From Agreia sp. VKM Ac-1783 (GTDB lineage Bacteria; Actinomycetota; Actinomycetes; Actinomycetales; Microbacteriaceae): 64,000 nucleotides of DNA. The number at the start of each line of letters is the position of its first letter. Within the stretch, counting starts at the first letter, position 1. A program made the translations under genes and the position numbers. The notes beneath the pieces were generated by a model. The model searched no databases, was not told the DNA's origin, and saw only the letters and a program-made list of their open reading frames with translations. The stretch is from positions 124,001-188,000 of the forward strand of contig NZ_FXWI01000005.1 of the NCBI RefSeq assembly GCF_900177765.1, written 5' to 3'. Positions 1 through 8,813 of the stretch are shown here, in pieces.

Positions 1-2
1 GC

Positions 3-47
3 GGCGCAGGAATCGATGCCGGCATGACGGTGGTGTCGGCACGATGA
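3..47 (+). CDS. C-terminal end of an upstream protein (partial)
   Basis: Only the last 14 codons are in the window, ending in a TGA that overlaps the ATG of the ABC ATPase in an ATGA junction, so the two are probably translationally coupled. The tail reads [12 protein letters not shown]. In MacB-type operons the gene before the ATPase usually encodes the periplasmic adaptor or peptidoglycan-binding protein, and the tail would fit one, but this is inferred from context. Confidence 0.45.
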   Translation, partial: GAGIDAGMTVVSAR

Positions 48-733
48 CGACTCCTGCGCTCCAGCTCGACCGCGTCAGCCGCATCCATCCCGGCGGTGTA
101 GCCGCCCTCGACGATGTCTCCCTGCAGGTCGACGCGGGGGAGCTGCTTGCGATCGTCGGACGCTCCGGCGCCGGCAAGTCGACGCTGCTCAACATTCTCG
201 GCACCCTCGACCGGCCTACAGAGGGGACGGTGCGCATAGGCGGCGTCGACACTCGCGAGCTCTCGGATCGAGCGCTGTCGGATTTGCGGGGCAGCACGAT
301 CGGATTCGTCTTTCAGAGTTTCCATCTGACCGACGGCGTCACCGCCGAGCAGAATGTCGCCACCGCCCTGCTCTACAGCGGTGTGCGCCGGCGCGAGCGC
401 CGTGGTCTCGCGCGTGCAGCGCTGGAGCGCGTCGGGCTCGGTCACCGCATCGGGCACGCGGCGCAGGACCTCTCAGGCGGTGAGCGCCAGCGGGTCGCCA
501 TCGCGCGGGCGATCGTGACCGACCCGCTCGTTGTGCTCGCAGACGAACCGACCGGCGCTCTCGATACGGCGAATGGAGAACGCGTGCTCGCTCTACTCGA
601 GCAACTGCACGACGAGGGAACCACTGTCGTCGTCATCACGCACGATGTCGAGCTCGCCGCACGACTGCCGCGGCGCGTCGAGCTGCTCGACGGACGGATC
701 GTCACCGACACCGAGGCGGTGGCTCATGCATGA
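44..733 (+). CDS. ABC transporter ATP-binding protein, MacB/LolD type
   Basis: This is the nucleotide-binding subunit of a MacB-like exporter; it hydrolyses ATP at the inner face of the membrane. The 229-residue protein has Walker A (GRSGAGKST, about residues 39-47), the ABC signature LSGGERQR (about 143) and Walker [10 protein letters not shown] (about 163). Length and motif spacing are normal for the LolD/MacB ATPase family. The gene starts on an ATGA overlap with the preceding frame, and its stop overlaps the start of the permease gene, which indicates one operon. The substrate cannot be told from sequence; antimicrobial peptides, lipoproteins and macrolides are the known range of the family. 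Confidence 0.93.
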   Translation: MTTPALQLDRVSRIHPGGVAALDDVSLQVDAGELLAIVGRSGAGKSTLLNILGTLDRPTEGTVRIGGVDTRELSDRALSDLRGSTIGFVFQSFHLTDGVTAEQNVATALLYSGVRRRERRGLARAALERVGLGHRIGHAAQDLSGGERQRVAIARAIVTDPLVVLADEPTGALDTANGERVLALLEQLHDEGTTVVVITHDVELAARLPRRVELLDGRIVTDTEAVAHA

Positions 734-1913
734 GCGTCGCCCCCGCCTCGATATTCGCGATCTGTTCGAGGTCGGCACCGTCGGGCTCCGCACTCGACCC
801 CTGCGTGCGGTGCTCTCGGCGATCGGCGTCGCCATCGGCATCGCCACGTTGGTGGCCGTCACCGCCGTGCCCGCGTCTTCGCAGGCCGCACTCGACAAAA
901 CCCTCACCGCGCTCGGCGCCGACCTGTTGCGCGCTGATCCGAGGACAGGAGGCGACGGTGCACTCGTGCCGCTTCCTGCCGAGGCCGTCGGCATGCTGGA
1001 GCGAATCGGAACCGTGACCGGTGCCGCATCCGTCGGCAACACGCACGCCCCTGTGCGCAGCAACGAGCTGCGCAGCTACCCGGAGAGCGGCCTGACCACC
1101 CTCGCCGTTCGCGGCGACCTCGTGGGAGTGTTGCGAGCCGACGTGTCGTCTGGTCGCTGGCTCGACGGCAGCGACCTGCCGACGGCCGTGCTCGGCGTCG
1201 AGGCGGCCGAACGACTCGGCCTGTCTGAACTCCCTGATCGGCCGGTGGCGATCGATATCGGGGGTGTCGCATTCACGGTCGTCGGGGTGCTCGCTAAGAC
1301 CCCGCTCTCCGCCGATCTGCAGTCGGCGGTTCTGGTCGACGATGCTGCCGCGCGGCGCTGGCTCAGCTTCGATGGCGTGCCCACCGCCGCCTACGTCACC
1401 GGTATCGAGTCCTCGATAGAAGCCTTGCGTCCCATCGTCGCGGCGACTCTCTCCCCGAAAGCGAGCGGGCTCGTGCAGGTGAGCCAGCCCTCCGCCGTGC
1501 TCGCGGCCAAAGCTGCTGCCCGCGACAGCTTCGACGGTCTCTTTCTCGCTCTTGCTGCGGTCGCGCTCGTGATCGGGGGTATCGGCATCGCCAACACCAT
1601 GTTCGTCTCCGTGCTCGAACGACGCAGAGAGATAGGACTGCGCCGCGCACTCGGCGCACACCGCGGTCAGATCCAGGCGCAGTTTCTGGTGGAGGCGATC
1701 GTGTTGTGCGCGCTGGGCGGGGCAGCAGGGGTGCTACTCGGTCTGCTGGGCACTGCCGCCTGGAGCGGCTATCAGGGTTGGCCGTTGGTGGTGCCGGTGC
1801 AGACGGTGCTGGTCGGCATGGCCGCCTCTCTCGGCACGGGCGCGATCGCTGGACTCGCACCCTCCGTGCGCGCCGCTCGGCAGTCGCCGACCGCGGCGCT
1901 CGCGGCGACCTGA
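726..1913 (+). CDS. FtsX-like/MacB permease of the ABC exporter
   Basis: Membrane subunit paired with the ATPase just upstream. The chosen start is the ATG at 726, which overlaps the ATPase stop; the open frame runs further back to 531 but that part lies inside the ATPase gene. The 395-residue product has one N-terminal membrane helix (about residues 27-47), a long extracytoplasmic MacB_PCD domain, and three C-terminal helices starting near residues 271, 318 and 359. This is the standard four-helix FtsX/MacB layout. It should form a dimer with two ATPase subunits. A sensor kinase follows 8 bases after the stop, as in many bacitracin- or peptide-responsive export loci. Confidence 0.92.
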   Translation: MHERRPRLDIRDLFEVGTVGLRTRPLRAVLSAIGVAIGIATLVAVTAVPASSQAALDKTLTALGADLLRADPRTGGDGALVPLPAEAVGMLERIGTVTGAASVGNTHAPVRSNELRSYPESGLTTLAVRGDLVGVLRADVSSGRWLDGSDLPTAVLGVEAAERLGLSELPDRPVAIDIGGVAFTVVGVLAKTPLSADLQSAVLVDDAAARRWLSFDGVPTAAYVTGIESSIEALRPIVAATLSPKASGLVQVSQPSAVLAAKAAARDSFDGLFLALAAVALVIGGIGIANTMFVSVLERRREIGLRRALGAHRGQIQAQFLVEAIVLCALGGAAGVLLGLLGTAAWSGYQGWPLVVPVQTVLVGMAASLGTGAIAGLAPSVRAARQSPTAALAAT

Positions 1914-1971
1914 GCGCGCAATGCGGCTACGGCGAGGGCGGATGCGTGTAGGGACGCAGGACGATGAGAGC

Positions 1972-3780
1972 ATGGCATACGACATGGGCACAACGACGAG
2001 ACGCTCAGCAGAGGGTGCTCGACGCATGCCCCGGATGCTCGCTCGCTACCTCGCGGCTGGCTTGCTGCTCGTACTCGCCTCGGTGGGCGGAACCATCTGG
2101 CTCGCCCAGACCTCGGAGTTCAGCTACGACCAGCAGGCATCCGATGCTGATTTCGCGCGAGACGAGCAGGTGGTGGACGCGCTCACCACCTGGGCCGGCA
2201 GCCACGCGGACTGGCGCGACGTCGGACCCATGCTTCTTGAGCTCAGTCACGAGACGGGGCGCCGCATCGCGTTGATCGACGGCACGGGAGCGGTGATCGC
2301 CGACACCGCGCCCGGCCTGCCCCGTCCGGCGGACTCCACGAGGTTGCTCGACCCGCTCGAACCACGTGCCGACTCCGAGACGCTTGAATTGCAGCTGAGC
2401 GACGGCATCAGCGGGCCCTTTTCGCTTGATGAGGCGCAACGTGAGCAACTCACCTGGCAGGCGAGCGCGGTGGTGGAGTGTCTGGGTGATGCGACCGTGG
2501 GAACGGCGGTGTGGGCGACGGGTCGCCCCGTGGTCAACGGCTACGACGATGCGCCGGATTGTGGCCGTGCCGCATTGAACACGCTGTTGCCGAGCGAGCG
2601 AACCGCCCTCGACGAGCTCCGTGATCGCACGAACGCCTGCCTGCTCGCCGCAGATGCACCTCTCGTCTCCGACGTCGACCTCGACCTCTCTTTATCGAGC
2701 GCCCCCGCGCATCTCGCGCTGCGCACCGTGCCGGCAGGCGACGACGTCGTAGACGACTGCCTCCTGCAGGCGCGCGTCGACCAGTCCAGAGCGACGACGG
2801 CGCCCGCCGTGAACCTCGTGCTCACCGACCCGCGAGGCGACGCGCGCGGCCCGCTCGACGCGAGCCCTGGGTCGATTGCCCGTGTCGCGGTCTTCATCGT
2901 GGTGCTGCTGGCACTTCTGTCGGCAGCGGCGGCGCTCATCATCGTGCCGACCCTGCGCAGCGCGCGCCGACTCGAGACCGCCGTCGATCGCTTCAGTGCG
3001 GGCGACCGCGCGGCCCGCACGGGGCTGCATGCCCGCGACGATCTCGCCGGCGTCGGTGCCGCATTCGACCGTATGTCGAGCGAGATCGCCGGACACGAAG
3101 CGTCACGCCGACGGCTGCTCGGCGACATCGCCCACGAGCTGCGCAGCCCGCTCACGAACATCCGCGGATGGGTCGAGGCAGCAGACGATGGGCTCGGCCT
3201 CGACGATGCGGCCCTCCGTCGGCTGGTGCTCGACGAGGCGGGGCGCATGGAGCGGATTACCGGCGATCTGCAACTTCTCGCACTCGCAGAGTCGGGAGAC
3301 CTCGTGCTGGAGAGAAGGGCGAGCGACGCGGCTGCGGTCGTGCGAGAGCTCGCCGAGGCCTACCGGGCCCACGCGACGACCTCGGGTGTCGCGCTGAACG
3401 TCGAGGCTCCCAAGTCGCTTCCGCTTGAGACCGACCCCGCCCGTTTGCGGCAGATCCTCGACAACCTGCTCTCGAACGCACTGCGGCATACTCCGGCCGG
3501 CGGGCGCGTCGACCTCGAAGCGACGACGGATGCCGGCACCGTGCGTATCGCCGTGGTCGACACCGGTGAAGGCATCGCTGCGGCAGACCTGCCCCACGTC
3601 TTCGATCGGCTCTGGCGCGGCGAGCCGTCTCGGGTGCGCGCAGGACAGAGCACCGGCCTCGGGCTCTCGATCGCCCGCGGTCTAGCCGAGGCTTTGGGCG
3701 GAACGCTGCAGGCCCAGAGCGCCCTCGGCGAGGGCAGTCGCTTCGAGGTGTCGCTGCCTGTGCGCGTACCCCGTGCCTAG
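1972..3780 (+). CDS. Membrane sensor histidine kinase
   Basis: Bacterial two-component kinase with a large extracytoplasmic sensor region. From the ATG at 1972 it has a first membrane helix near residues 21-45, about 250 extracellular residues, a second helix near 301-327, HAMP, the H box IAHELRSPLTNIRGW (about 385), N box (DNLLSNALRHT), G1 (DTGEGIA) and G2 (GLGLSIARG). An earlier in-frame ATG at 1921 is possible. AGG at 1958-1960 lies 11 bases before the chosen start. No response regulator gene is next to it; a partner may lie upstream of the window. It probably senses the substrate of, or regulates, the ABC exporter genes before it (inference). Its stop overlaps the TetR gene stop in a CTAG. 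Confidence 0.88.
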   Translation: MAYDMGTTTRRSAEGARRMPRMLARYLAAGLLLVLASVGGTIWLAQTSEFSYDQQASDADFARDEQVVDALTTWAGSHADWRDVGPMLLELSHETGRRIALIDGTGAVIADTAPGLPRPADSTRLLDPLEPRADSETLELQLSDGISGPFSLDEAQREQLTWQASAVVECLGDATVGTAVWATGRPVVNGYDDAPDCGRAALNTLLPSERTALDELRDRTNACLLAADAPLVSDVDLDLSLSSAPAHLALRTVPAGDDVVDDCLLQARVDQSRATTAPAVNLVLTDPRGDARGPLDASPGSIARVAVFIVVLLALLSAAAALIIVPTLRSARRLETAVDRFSAGDRAARTGLHARDDLAGVGAAFDRMSSEIAGHEASRRRLLGDIAHELRSPLTNIRGWVEAADDGLGLDDAALRRLVLDEAGRMERITGDLQLLALAESGDLVLERRASDAAAVVRELAEAYRAHATTSGVALNVEAPKSLPLETDPARLRQILDNLLSNALRHTPAGGRVDLEATTDAGTVRIAVVDTGEGIAAADLPHVFDRLWRGEPSRVRAGQSTGLGLSIARGLAEALGGTLQAQSALGEGSRFEVSLPVRVPRA

Positions 3781-4397
3781 CGCACGAGGGAATGGTTCAT
3801 TGCCTGCGCGATCAGCTGGGAGTACGTCGCGATAGCGTCGGCCTCCGTGGTTGCTCCTTCGAGAACCGAGGTCGACAGAGATTCTCCAGCGCCCACCAGT
3901 GCAACGCAGAAAAGCTGCAGCTCCGAATCGGGCATACGCACATGAGGTCGAAGAACGGCCTCGAACATCTGCACTCCCGTGTCTACGAGCTCACGATAGA
4001 TGCGCGCCCGCTCTTCGTTGCCGCTCATCGCGGCCCCGATCGCGAAGAACTCACTGCTCGCATCGGTCGCGCACCGGATGTACGTGGAGGAGAGAGCGTC
4101 GATCGTCGCTTCGTATGCGAGATCACCCTGGGCCATCCCGTCTTGGAACGCCCGTTTTCGTTCCGCATCGACCCAGCGGTAGAGGGCGGTCAACAATGCC
4201 GAACGAGTCTCAAAGTGATCGTAGACAACAGGTTTCGACACTCCTGCCTGCTGTGCGAGAGCGCCGAGCGTCAAGGCGTCCACCCCCAGCTCCCGCACGA
4301 TGGAGAGCCCCTTCTCCAGCAGATCCTCTTGGCGAGCTTGCCAGGAGAGACGCCGCTTTGGCGGTTCCTCGTGCGACGCAATTGCTTCGATGGTCAT
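3777..4397 (-). CDS. TetR/AcrR family regulator
   Basis: One-component repressor. The 206-residue product has a TetR helix-turn-helix near residues 40-65 (LGALAQQAGVSKPVVYDHFE) and an all-helical ligand domain. It is divergent from the NAD(P)-binding protein gene at 4459. The 60 bases between them contain two copies of a 13-base palindrome, so it very likely represses itself and the neighbour. Its stop shares bases with that of the sensor kinase (convergent overlap). Confidence 0.9.
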   Translation of the reverse strand: MTIEAIASHEEPPKRRLSWQARQEDLLEKGLSIVRELGVDALTLGALAQQAGVSKPVVYDHFETRSALLTALYRWVDAERKRAFQDGMAQGDLAYEATIDALSSTYIRCATDASSEFFAIGAAMSGNEERARIYRELVDTGVQMFEAVLRPHVRMPDSELQLFCVALVGAGESLSTSVLEGATTEADAIATYSQLIAQAMNHSLVR

Positions 4398-4400
4398 TAG

Positions 4401-4436
4401 CTACCTTTGGTAGGTTACTGTTTCTACTAAAGGTAG
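4401..4436. promoter_or_regulatory. Paired TetR operator in the divergent promoter
   Basis: Two copies of a 13-base palindrome, CTACCTTTGGTAG at 4401-4413 and CTACTAAAGGTAG at 4424-4436, start 23 bases apart. The two copies are also inverted repeats of each other with one mismatch, so the region forms a larger 15-base inverted repeat (4399-4413 with 4424-4438). The left copy lies 4 bases from the TetR start and the right copy 23 bases from the TTG start at 4459. It is most simply read as the operator of the TetR protein at 3777-4397. Confidence 0.7.
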
Positions 4437-4458
4437 CTTAACGAAACGGAGACAGGCA

Positions 4459-5145
4459 TTGGATAGATCAGCAGGACGACCCGTGGCTCCGCGCGTCTTC
4501 ATCTTCGGCATCACGGGCAGGGTCGGTCGACTTCTTGCGAAACGGCTCAGGGCTCAGGAGGTGCCTGTTTCTGGCCTGGTGCGCACGCCGCAGCAAGCCG
4601 CGACTCTCGAGGGGGCCGAGATATCGACAGTGGTCGGTGATCTCACAACCGCGACCACAGAGGAGCTCGAGGCAATGATCACGAACTGCGATGTGGTCGT
4701 CTACGCGGCGGGCTCGAACGCTGGCCCCCAGGGCGTGACGGATGACATCGACCTCGTCGCTCTCGGCCGTGTAGCGGAGGCGATCGAGCATGTCGGGGCG
4801 ACGCGACTGATCCTTGTATCCGTTCTGCCCGAGGCGTGGCGTGAGCGTTCGCTCAGTGACGACGAGGAGCACTACTTCGCGGTCAAGAAGAGAGCGGAGG
4901 TTCGATTGACCCGTCGAGACATCAATTGGGTGATCCTCCGGCCATCCCTGCTGACCGATGACTCTGGAACGGGAAAAGTCTCGCTAGGCCCCGCCGAGGA
5001 GCACGGCGAAATACCCCGCGACGACGTGGCAGCTGTTCTCGAGGAGTTGGTGTTCGATTCGACCATCGACAGGCAGATCCTCGAGCTGAATGAAGGGCAG
5101 GTGCCCATCGTCGAAGCGGTCCGCGCCTACGAGTCTGATGCGTAG
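4459..5145 (+). CDS. NAD(P)-binding atypical SDR protein
   Basis: A 228-residue protein of the NAD(P)H-binding/NmrA-like SDR group (SDR_a5/YwnB type). The nucleotide-binding glycine motif is FGITGRVGRLL near residues 12-22, followed by a Rossmann pattern with DVVVYAAGSN near residue 77. The start is TTG at 4459, supported by GGAGAC at 4448-4453. Members act as redox sensors or reductases on small substrates; the substrate here is unknown. It is divergent from a TetR gene across a paired operator and is followed 27 bases later by another TetR gene. Confidence 0.85.
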   Translation: MDRSAGRPVAPRVFIFGITGRVGRLLAKRLRAQEVPVSGLVRTPQQAATLEGAEISTVVGDLTTATTEELEAMITNCDVVVYAAGSNAGPQGVTDDIDLVALGRVAEAIEHVGATRLILVSVLPEAWRERSLSDDEEHYFAVKKRAEVRLTRRDINWVILRPSLLTDDSGTGKVSLGPAEEHGEIPRDDVAAVLEELVFDSTIDRQILELNEGQVPIVEAVRAYESDA

Positions 5146-5154
5146 ACGTTCAAT

Positions 5155-5172
5155 GAGTGGTAGATTACTCAC
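5155..5172. promoter_or_regulatory. TetR operator upstream of its own gene
   Basis: The 18 bases GAGTGGTAGATTACTCAC end directly before the ATG at 5173. Read on the other strand they match 16 of 18 positions with the element at 5760-5777 before the MFS gene. Each element is itself an imperfect palindrome with GAGT/ACTC ends. Finding the element before both the regulator and the transporter, and so close to the start, supports autorepression. Confidence 0.65.
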
Positions 5173-5712
5173 ATGTCTAAAGAACGCATCCTCAGTACCG
5201 CTGACGCCCGACGAGCGGACGTGCTCGCGGCGGCCACGCAGGCCTTTGGTCGCACTGGCTACTGGGGAACGAACACCACTGAGATCGCGCGCGACGCGGG
5301 CATCTCTCAGGCATACCTCTATCGCCTCTTCGCGAACAAAGAGGAGCTGTTCGTCGCGGTGATCGGCGAGATTCACAATCTCTTCCGCGACGAGATCGAC
5401 CGCATCCTCGCGGAAACCCCTCGCGAGGATGCACTGCAGGCCCTTCTTTCTCCGAGCTCGACAGAGCGCACCGGCAGCAGCGATGCCGGCAAGGTTCTGC
5501 TGCACGCGTCGGCGGCGTCGAATGTCGAGCCCATCGGCGTGGCTGTGCGTCAGTGCTACAGCGACCAGGCCGACTACCTCTCTTCGCGCGGCTTGAATGA
5601 TGAGGAGATCCGCTCCTACTTCGCCTGGTCGCAGTATGCGAATGCGCTGCGATCCGCAGGAATCGGCGCCGACGTTGAGGGCGGGGCGCTGCAACGCCTC
5701 CTGCCTCACTAG
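5173..5712 (+). CDS. TetR/AcrR family regulator of the MFS exporter
   Basis: A 179-residue TetR protein. The DNA-binding part spans about residues 12-60 (TTEIARDAGISQAYLYRLFA), followed by a helical ligand-binding domain. It is unrelated in sequence to the TetR at 3777-4397 apart from the fold. It lies directly upstream of, and in the same direction as, the MFS transporter, and near-identical inverted elements are found before both genes. It is probably a drug-responsive repressor of its own transcription and of the exporter. Confidence 0.9.
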   Translation: MSKERILSTADARRADVLAAATQAFGRTGYWGTNTTEIARDAGISQAYLYRLFANKEELFVAVIGEIHNLFRDEIDRILAETPREDALQALLSPSSTERTGSSDAGKVLLHASAASNVEPIGVAVRQCYSDQADYLSSRGLNDEEIRSYFAWSQYANALRSAGIGADVEGGALQRLLPH

Positions 5713-5759
5713 CGGCGCATTTCCTTCCTTCGATGACCCCATAGTTCTTCATCGTTTTA

Positions 5760-5777
5760 GTGAGTGATTTACCACTC
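5760..5777. promoter_or_regulatory. TetR operator upstream of the MFS gene
   Basis: GTGAGTGATTTACCACTC matches the reverse complement of the element at 5155-5172 at 16 of 18 positions. It lies about 20 bases before the likely MFS start and would overlap the promoter or transcription start. Confidence 0.65.
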
Positions 5778-5796
5778 TATTTGAAAGGTGTTTCCT

Positions 5797-7185
5797 TTGT
5801 CTCAAATCCTGACCAGACGGCATCCGCTGCTTCTGCCTGTGCTGGCGTTCGCACAGTTTCTGCTCGCCGTTGACTACAACATCGTGCTCGTCGCCCTCCC
5901 CGACATGGGAGCCGAACTCGGAATGAGCGAGTCTGCGCTGCAGTGGGTGGTGAGCGCCTATGCGCTGGCTTTCGGCGGCTTGCTGCTCGTCGGCGGCCGC
6001 TTGAGTGATGTGTTCGGCCCGCGCCGGATGATCCTGCTCGGCCTCGCGCTGTTCGCTGCTGGCTCCTTGGTGGCGACTCTTGCCCCGGGCGCGGCCGTTC
6101 TGCTCATCGGCCGCGTGTTGCAGGGCGCGGGTGGCGCGCTCATATCGCCCGCCGTACTCGCAACGATCGCGGTCTCTTTTGACGAGGGCCCCGCACGATT
6201 CCGCGCCCTGGCGATCTGGTCGTCGGCGGGAGCGGTGGGACTCGCGCTCGGCTCGGCGCTCGGCGGAGTTCTGATGGCGTTCTTCACTTGGAGGGCGATC
6301 TTCCTCCTCCTCGTTCCGTTGGCGCTGATCGGGCTCGTCGTTGCGTGGCGCGCGACGTCCCGTGAGGAGCGCCCGGCGAATCGTGGATCGCTCGACTTTC
6401 CGGGCGCGATCTTTGCGGCGCTCGGAGTCGCGGCCATCGTCTTCGCCCTCGCGGAGCTACCCAACCGCGGCATCGACGCGAGCGTCCTTGTCTCGGGGGT
6501 TGCCGGCATCCTGTTGTTGATCGCGTTCGTCGTGCGAGAGAAGACTGCACGGTATCCGCTGCTGCAGCTGACTATGTTTCGTAGTCGGACTCTCACCGGT
6601 TCTTTGATCGCCATGGTTCTGTTCATGGGTTCCATCGGCACTAGCTACTACGTGTTCACGGTCTTCACCCAGAGCGTGCTCGGTGCCTCGGCGCTGCTCA
6701 CCGGGTTGGCGTTCCTTCCCTGGGGAGTGACGGCGCTTCTGGCATCGAATCTCGCAAAAGCAGCGCTGAACCGGCTTGGAGTGCGCGGTGCACTCATCGT
6801 CGGGCTCCTCATTGCGGCGGTCGGCAACGCGGGGTTCGCCTCCGCGCTGCACGCGGACGCACCTCTGTGGGTCGTCGTCGCGTGGACCGCATTGCTCGGG
6901 ATCGGACAGGCCGTGGGATTTGCCACGCTGTTCGCCGCGGCAGGAGCCGGTGTGCCGCCAGATCAGCAGGGTGTTGCTTCCGCGCTGATGTCCACGATCC
7001 AGCAGGTGGGAACGGCTCTCGGACTCGCGGTGCTCGTGGGGCTCGCGACGTGGACGACAACGACATCCACCCTGCACGGAGTCGAAGCCACGGCTGCTGG
7101 ACTGCAGGCAGCGACCTGGATCGGGGCGGCCATCCTGGCTGTCGGCGCGGCGGTCACCGCGATCGTGATCCCCTCGAGACGGTGA
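5797..7185 (+). CDS. MFS transporter, DHA2/EmrB-QacA-like
   Basis: Proton-coupled drug exporter of the major facilitator superfamily in the plasma membrane. It has 12-14 predicted helices, and the motif-A-like stretch GGRLSDVFGPRRM follows the second helix. The frame opens at GTG 5788, but the ribosome-binding sequence GAAAGG (5783-5788) would then be too close. The TTG at 5797, 8 bases after it, fits better and gives 462 residues. An operator shared with the TetR gene precedes it, so substrate-induced derepression is likely. The substrate is unknown. Confidence 0.9.
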   Translation: MSQILTRRHPLLLPVLAFAQFLLAVDYNIVLVALPDMGAELGMSESALQWVVSAYALAFGGLLLVGGRLSDVFGPRRMILLGLALFAAGSLVATLAPGAAVLLIGRVLQGAGGALISPAVLATIAVSFDEGPARFRALAIWSSAGAVGLALGSALGGVLMAFFTWRAIFLLLVPLALIGLVVAWRATSREERPANRGSLDFPGAIFAALGVAAIVFALAELPNRGIDASVLVSGVAGILLLIAFVVREKTARYPLLQLTMFRSRTLTGSLIAMVLFMGSIGTSYYVFTVFTQSVLGASALLTGLAFLPWGVTALLASNLAKAALNRLGVRGALIVGLLIAAVGNAGFASALHADAPLWVVVAWTALLGIGQAVGFATLFAAAGAGVPPDQQGVASALMSTIQQVGTALGLAVLVGLATWTTTTSTLHGVEATAAGLQAATWIGAAILAVGAAVTAIVIPSRR

Positions 7186-7253
7186 GCCGGGTCCGCATCC
7201 ACGCGAGGGGTCGTAGTCCGCTTGTGTCCGCCCAGATGTGCCACAGTTCTGCT

Positions 7254-7775
7254 ATGGCTTCTCCCCAATCGCTAACCGAGAGTGACCGTCGACTTGTCGC
7301 AGCCTGGGCCGCCGACTGCGCCGAGCGCGTTCTGCCTCTGTTCGAGGCGGAGGCCCCCGACGAAGACAGGCCGCGGGATGCGATTGCCCGGGCGCGCGCA
7401 TACGCTCGCGGCGAGCTCGACACGGCCGGCGAGATCCGGCGGCGCCTCGTGGCCAACCGCGCGGCGCAGGTGGTGAACTCGCCCGCGGCGAAAGCCGCAG
7501 CGTGGTCGGCCGGACAGGCATCCGGTGTCGTTCACATGGGCGCGCACGCGCTGGGCGCGGCCGCCTACGCCGCGAAGGCTGCTGGTCTTGCTGACCCGGA
7601 TGCCGGTGGCGCGGCTGAGATCGCCTGGCAACTCGAGCACATGAGCGAGCCGGTGCGTGCGGCGCTGCGACAACTGCCTTTGCTCGGCACGGATTCGTCG
7701 GGCCCGCTCGGCGCCGGACTCTTGGCGTCGGGAGTTCTCGGCGAGAACATCCGGCTGATTCAGGCGGGTCTGTAG
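7254..7775 (+). CDS. Imm-5-like putative immunity protein
   Basis: The 173-residue helical, alanine-rich product matches in pattern the 'putative immunity protein' (Imm-5-like) family: WAADCAERVLPLFE near residues 18-31 and RDAIARARAYARGE shortly after are the hallmark stretches. The ATG at 7254 is chosen; the open frame extends upstream but only inside the MFS gene. No polymorphic toxin gene is next to it, so if the family assignment is right it is an orphan. The biochemical role of the family is unproven. Confidence 0.7.
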   Translation: MASPQSLTESDRRLVAAWAADCAERVLPLFEAEAPDEDRPRDAIARARAYARGELDTAGEIRRRLVANRAAQVVNSPAAKAAAWSAGQASGVVHMGAHALGAAAYAAKAAGLADPDAGGAAEIAWQLEHMSEPVRAALRQLPLLGTDSSGPLGAGLLASGVLGENIRLIQAGL

Positions 7776-7826
7776 ATCAGCGCTGATAGCGTCGGCCGTG
7801 TTGACGATCGAGAGAATGGATGCGCA

Positions 7827-8306
7827 ATGCCCCTCTCCTCCACGAGCTGCTCTGGCGGTGTCGTCTCCCTGGCCTGGTCGCTTGCGGCACCGACCGAACG
7901 TGTGTGGTCGGCGTGGACTGACCCGACGATGCTCCCCTTCTGGCTGGGTGAAGCGGTCGCGTGTGACATCAGGAAGGGCGGCCTGCTCGTGGTCGACCAT
8001 GGTGGAGACACGCTTTCTCGAAGCGAGATTCTCGACGCTGAGGAACCGCATCGACTGCAGCTGACGTGGGAGTTTCCGGACGAGGCGCCTTCACGGCTGT
8101 CCATCACGCTCGAGAGCGCGGACGACGGCGCGGTCCTGCACCTCGTTCACTCGCAACTCGGCTCTCTCGAGAAGTCGTACGAGGCGGGGTGGATGACCCA
8201 TCTGACGTTTCTCGAAGCCGCCGTCGAGGGTGACCCACTGCCCATCTCGCAGTTCTGGAAACTGCACGACACGTTCCGCGCGCTGACAGCTGTCGACCCC
8301 GTTTAG
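7827..8306 (+). CDS. SRPBCC (AHSA1-type) domain protein
   Basis: A 159-residue single-domain START/Bet v1-like protein. Family signs are the N-terminal LAAPTERVWSAWTDPTMLPFW segment, the central LTWEFPDE strand, and a C-terminal helix with WMTHLTFLEAAVEG. Such proteins bind small hydrophobic ligands, and the ligand here is unknown. It stands alone between the immunity-like gene and the DUF2256/DUF3253 gene, all on the same strand with gaps of about 50 bases. Confidence 0.88.
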   Translation: MPLSSTSCSGGVVSLAWSLAAPTERVWSAWTDPTMLPFWLGEAVACDIRKGGLLVVDHGGDTLSRSEILDAEEPHRLQLTWEFPDEAPSRLSITLESADDGAVLHLVHSQLGSLEKSYEAGWMTHLTFLEAAVEGDPLPISQFWKLHDTFRALTAVDPV

Positions 8307-8346
8307 TTCGCGACCGCGGCGACGCTCTGGTTGGCAGAATAGAAAC

Positions 8347-8745
8347 GTGCCGCACCGTCAGTCCGCCCTGCAGAACGAGCCGAACGAGAAGGTGTGCGCA
8401 TCCTGCGGCCGGCCGATGCAGTGGAGAGCGAAGTGGGCCCAGAACTGGGCCGAGGTGAAGTACTGCTCCGACGCCTGCCGGCGCCGAGGCGTGAACGAGA
8501 CCGACAAGCGGCTCGAGGCCGTCATCGTGAGCCTCACGTCTGAGCGTCAGGATGCGCCCGTCACCCCTGAGGTCGTGGCACGAACCGTGGCGCCCGACGA
8601 CTGGCAGTCGCTCTACGAACCCGCCCGCCGCGCGGCAAGACGGCTCGCACACCGCGGCGAGGTCGACATCGTTCAGAACGGACGTGCCATCGACCCAGGC
8701 TTGGTGCGCCGGCCGTTCAGTATTCGAGCGGCTCTGCGCCGGTAG
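8347..8745 (+). CDS. DUF2256 and DUF3253 fusion protein
   Basis: A 132-residue two-domain protein. The N-terminus carries the DUF2256 zinc-binding pattern (CASCGRPM ... KYCSDACRRRG, two CxxC-like pairs within residues 15-45). The C-terminus is a DUF3253 winged-helix-like domain (DWQSLYEPARRAARRLAHRG). The start codon is GTG. Fusions of these domains are common in Actinobacteria, but the function is unknown; DNA or RNA binding would fit the fold. Confidence 0.85.
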   Translation: MPHRQSALQNEPNEKVCASCGRPMQWRAKWAQNWAEVKYCSDACRRRGVNETDKRLEAVIVSLTSERQDAPVTPEVVARTVAPDDWQSLYEPARRAARRLAHRGEVDIVQNGRAIDPGLVRRPFSIRAALRR

Positions 8746-8813
8746 TCGATCATCGTGCCGGATGCCGTGCGGGCCCCTCGAAGTCGCTCGCGCTGAGGAG
8801 TAATCTCGCTCGC

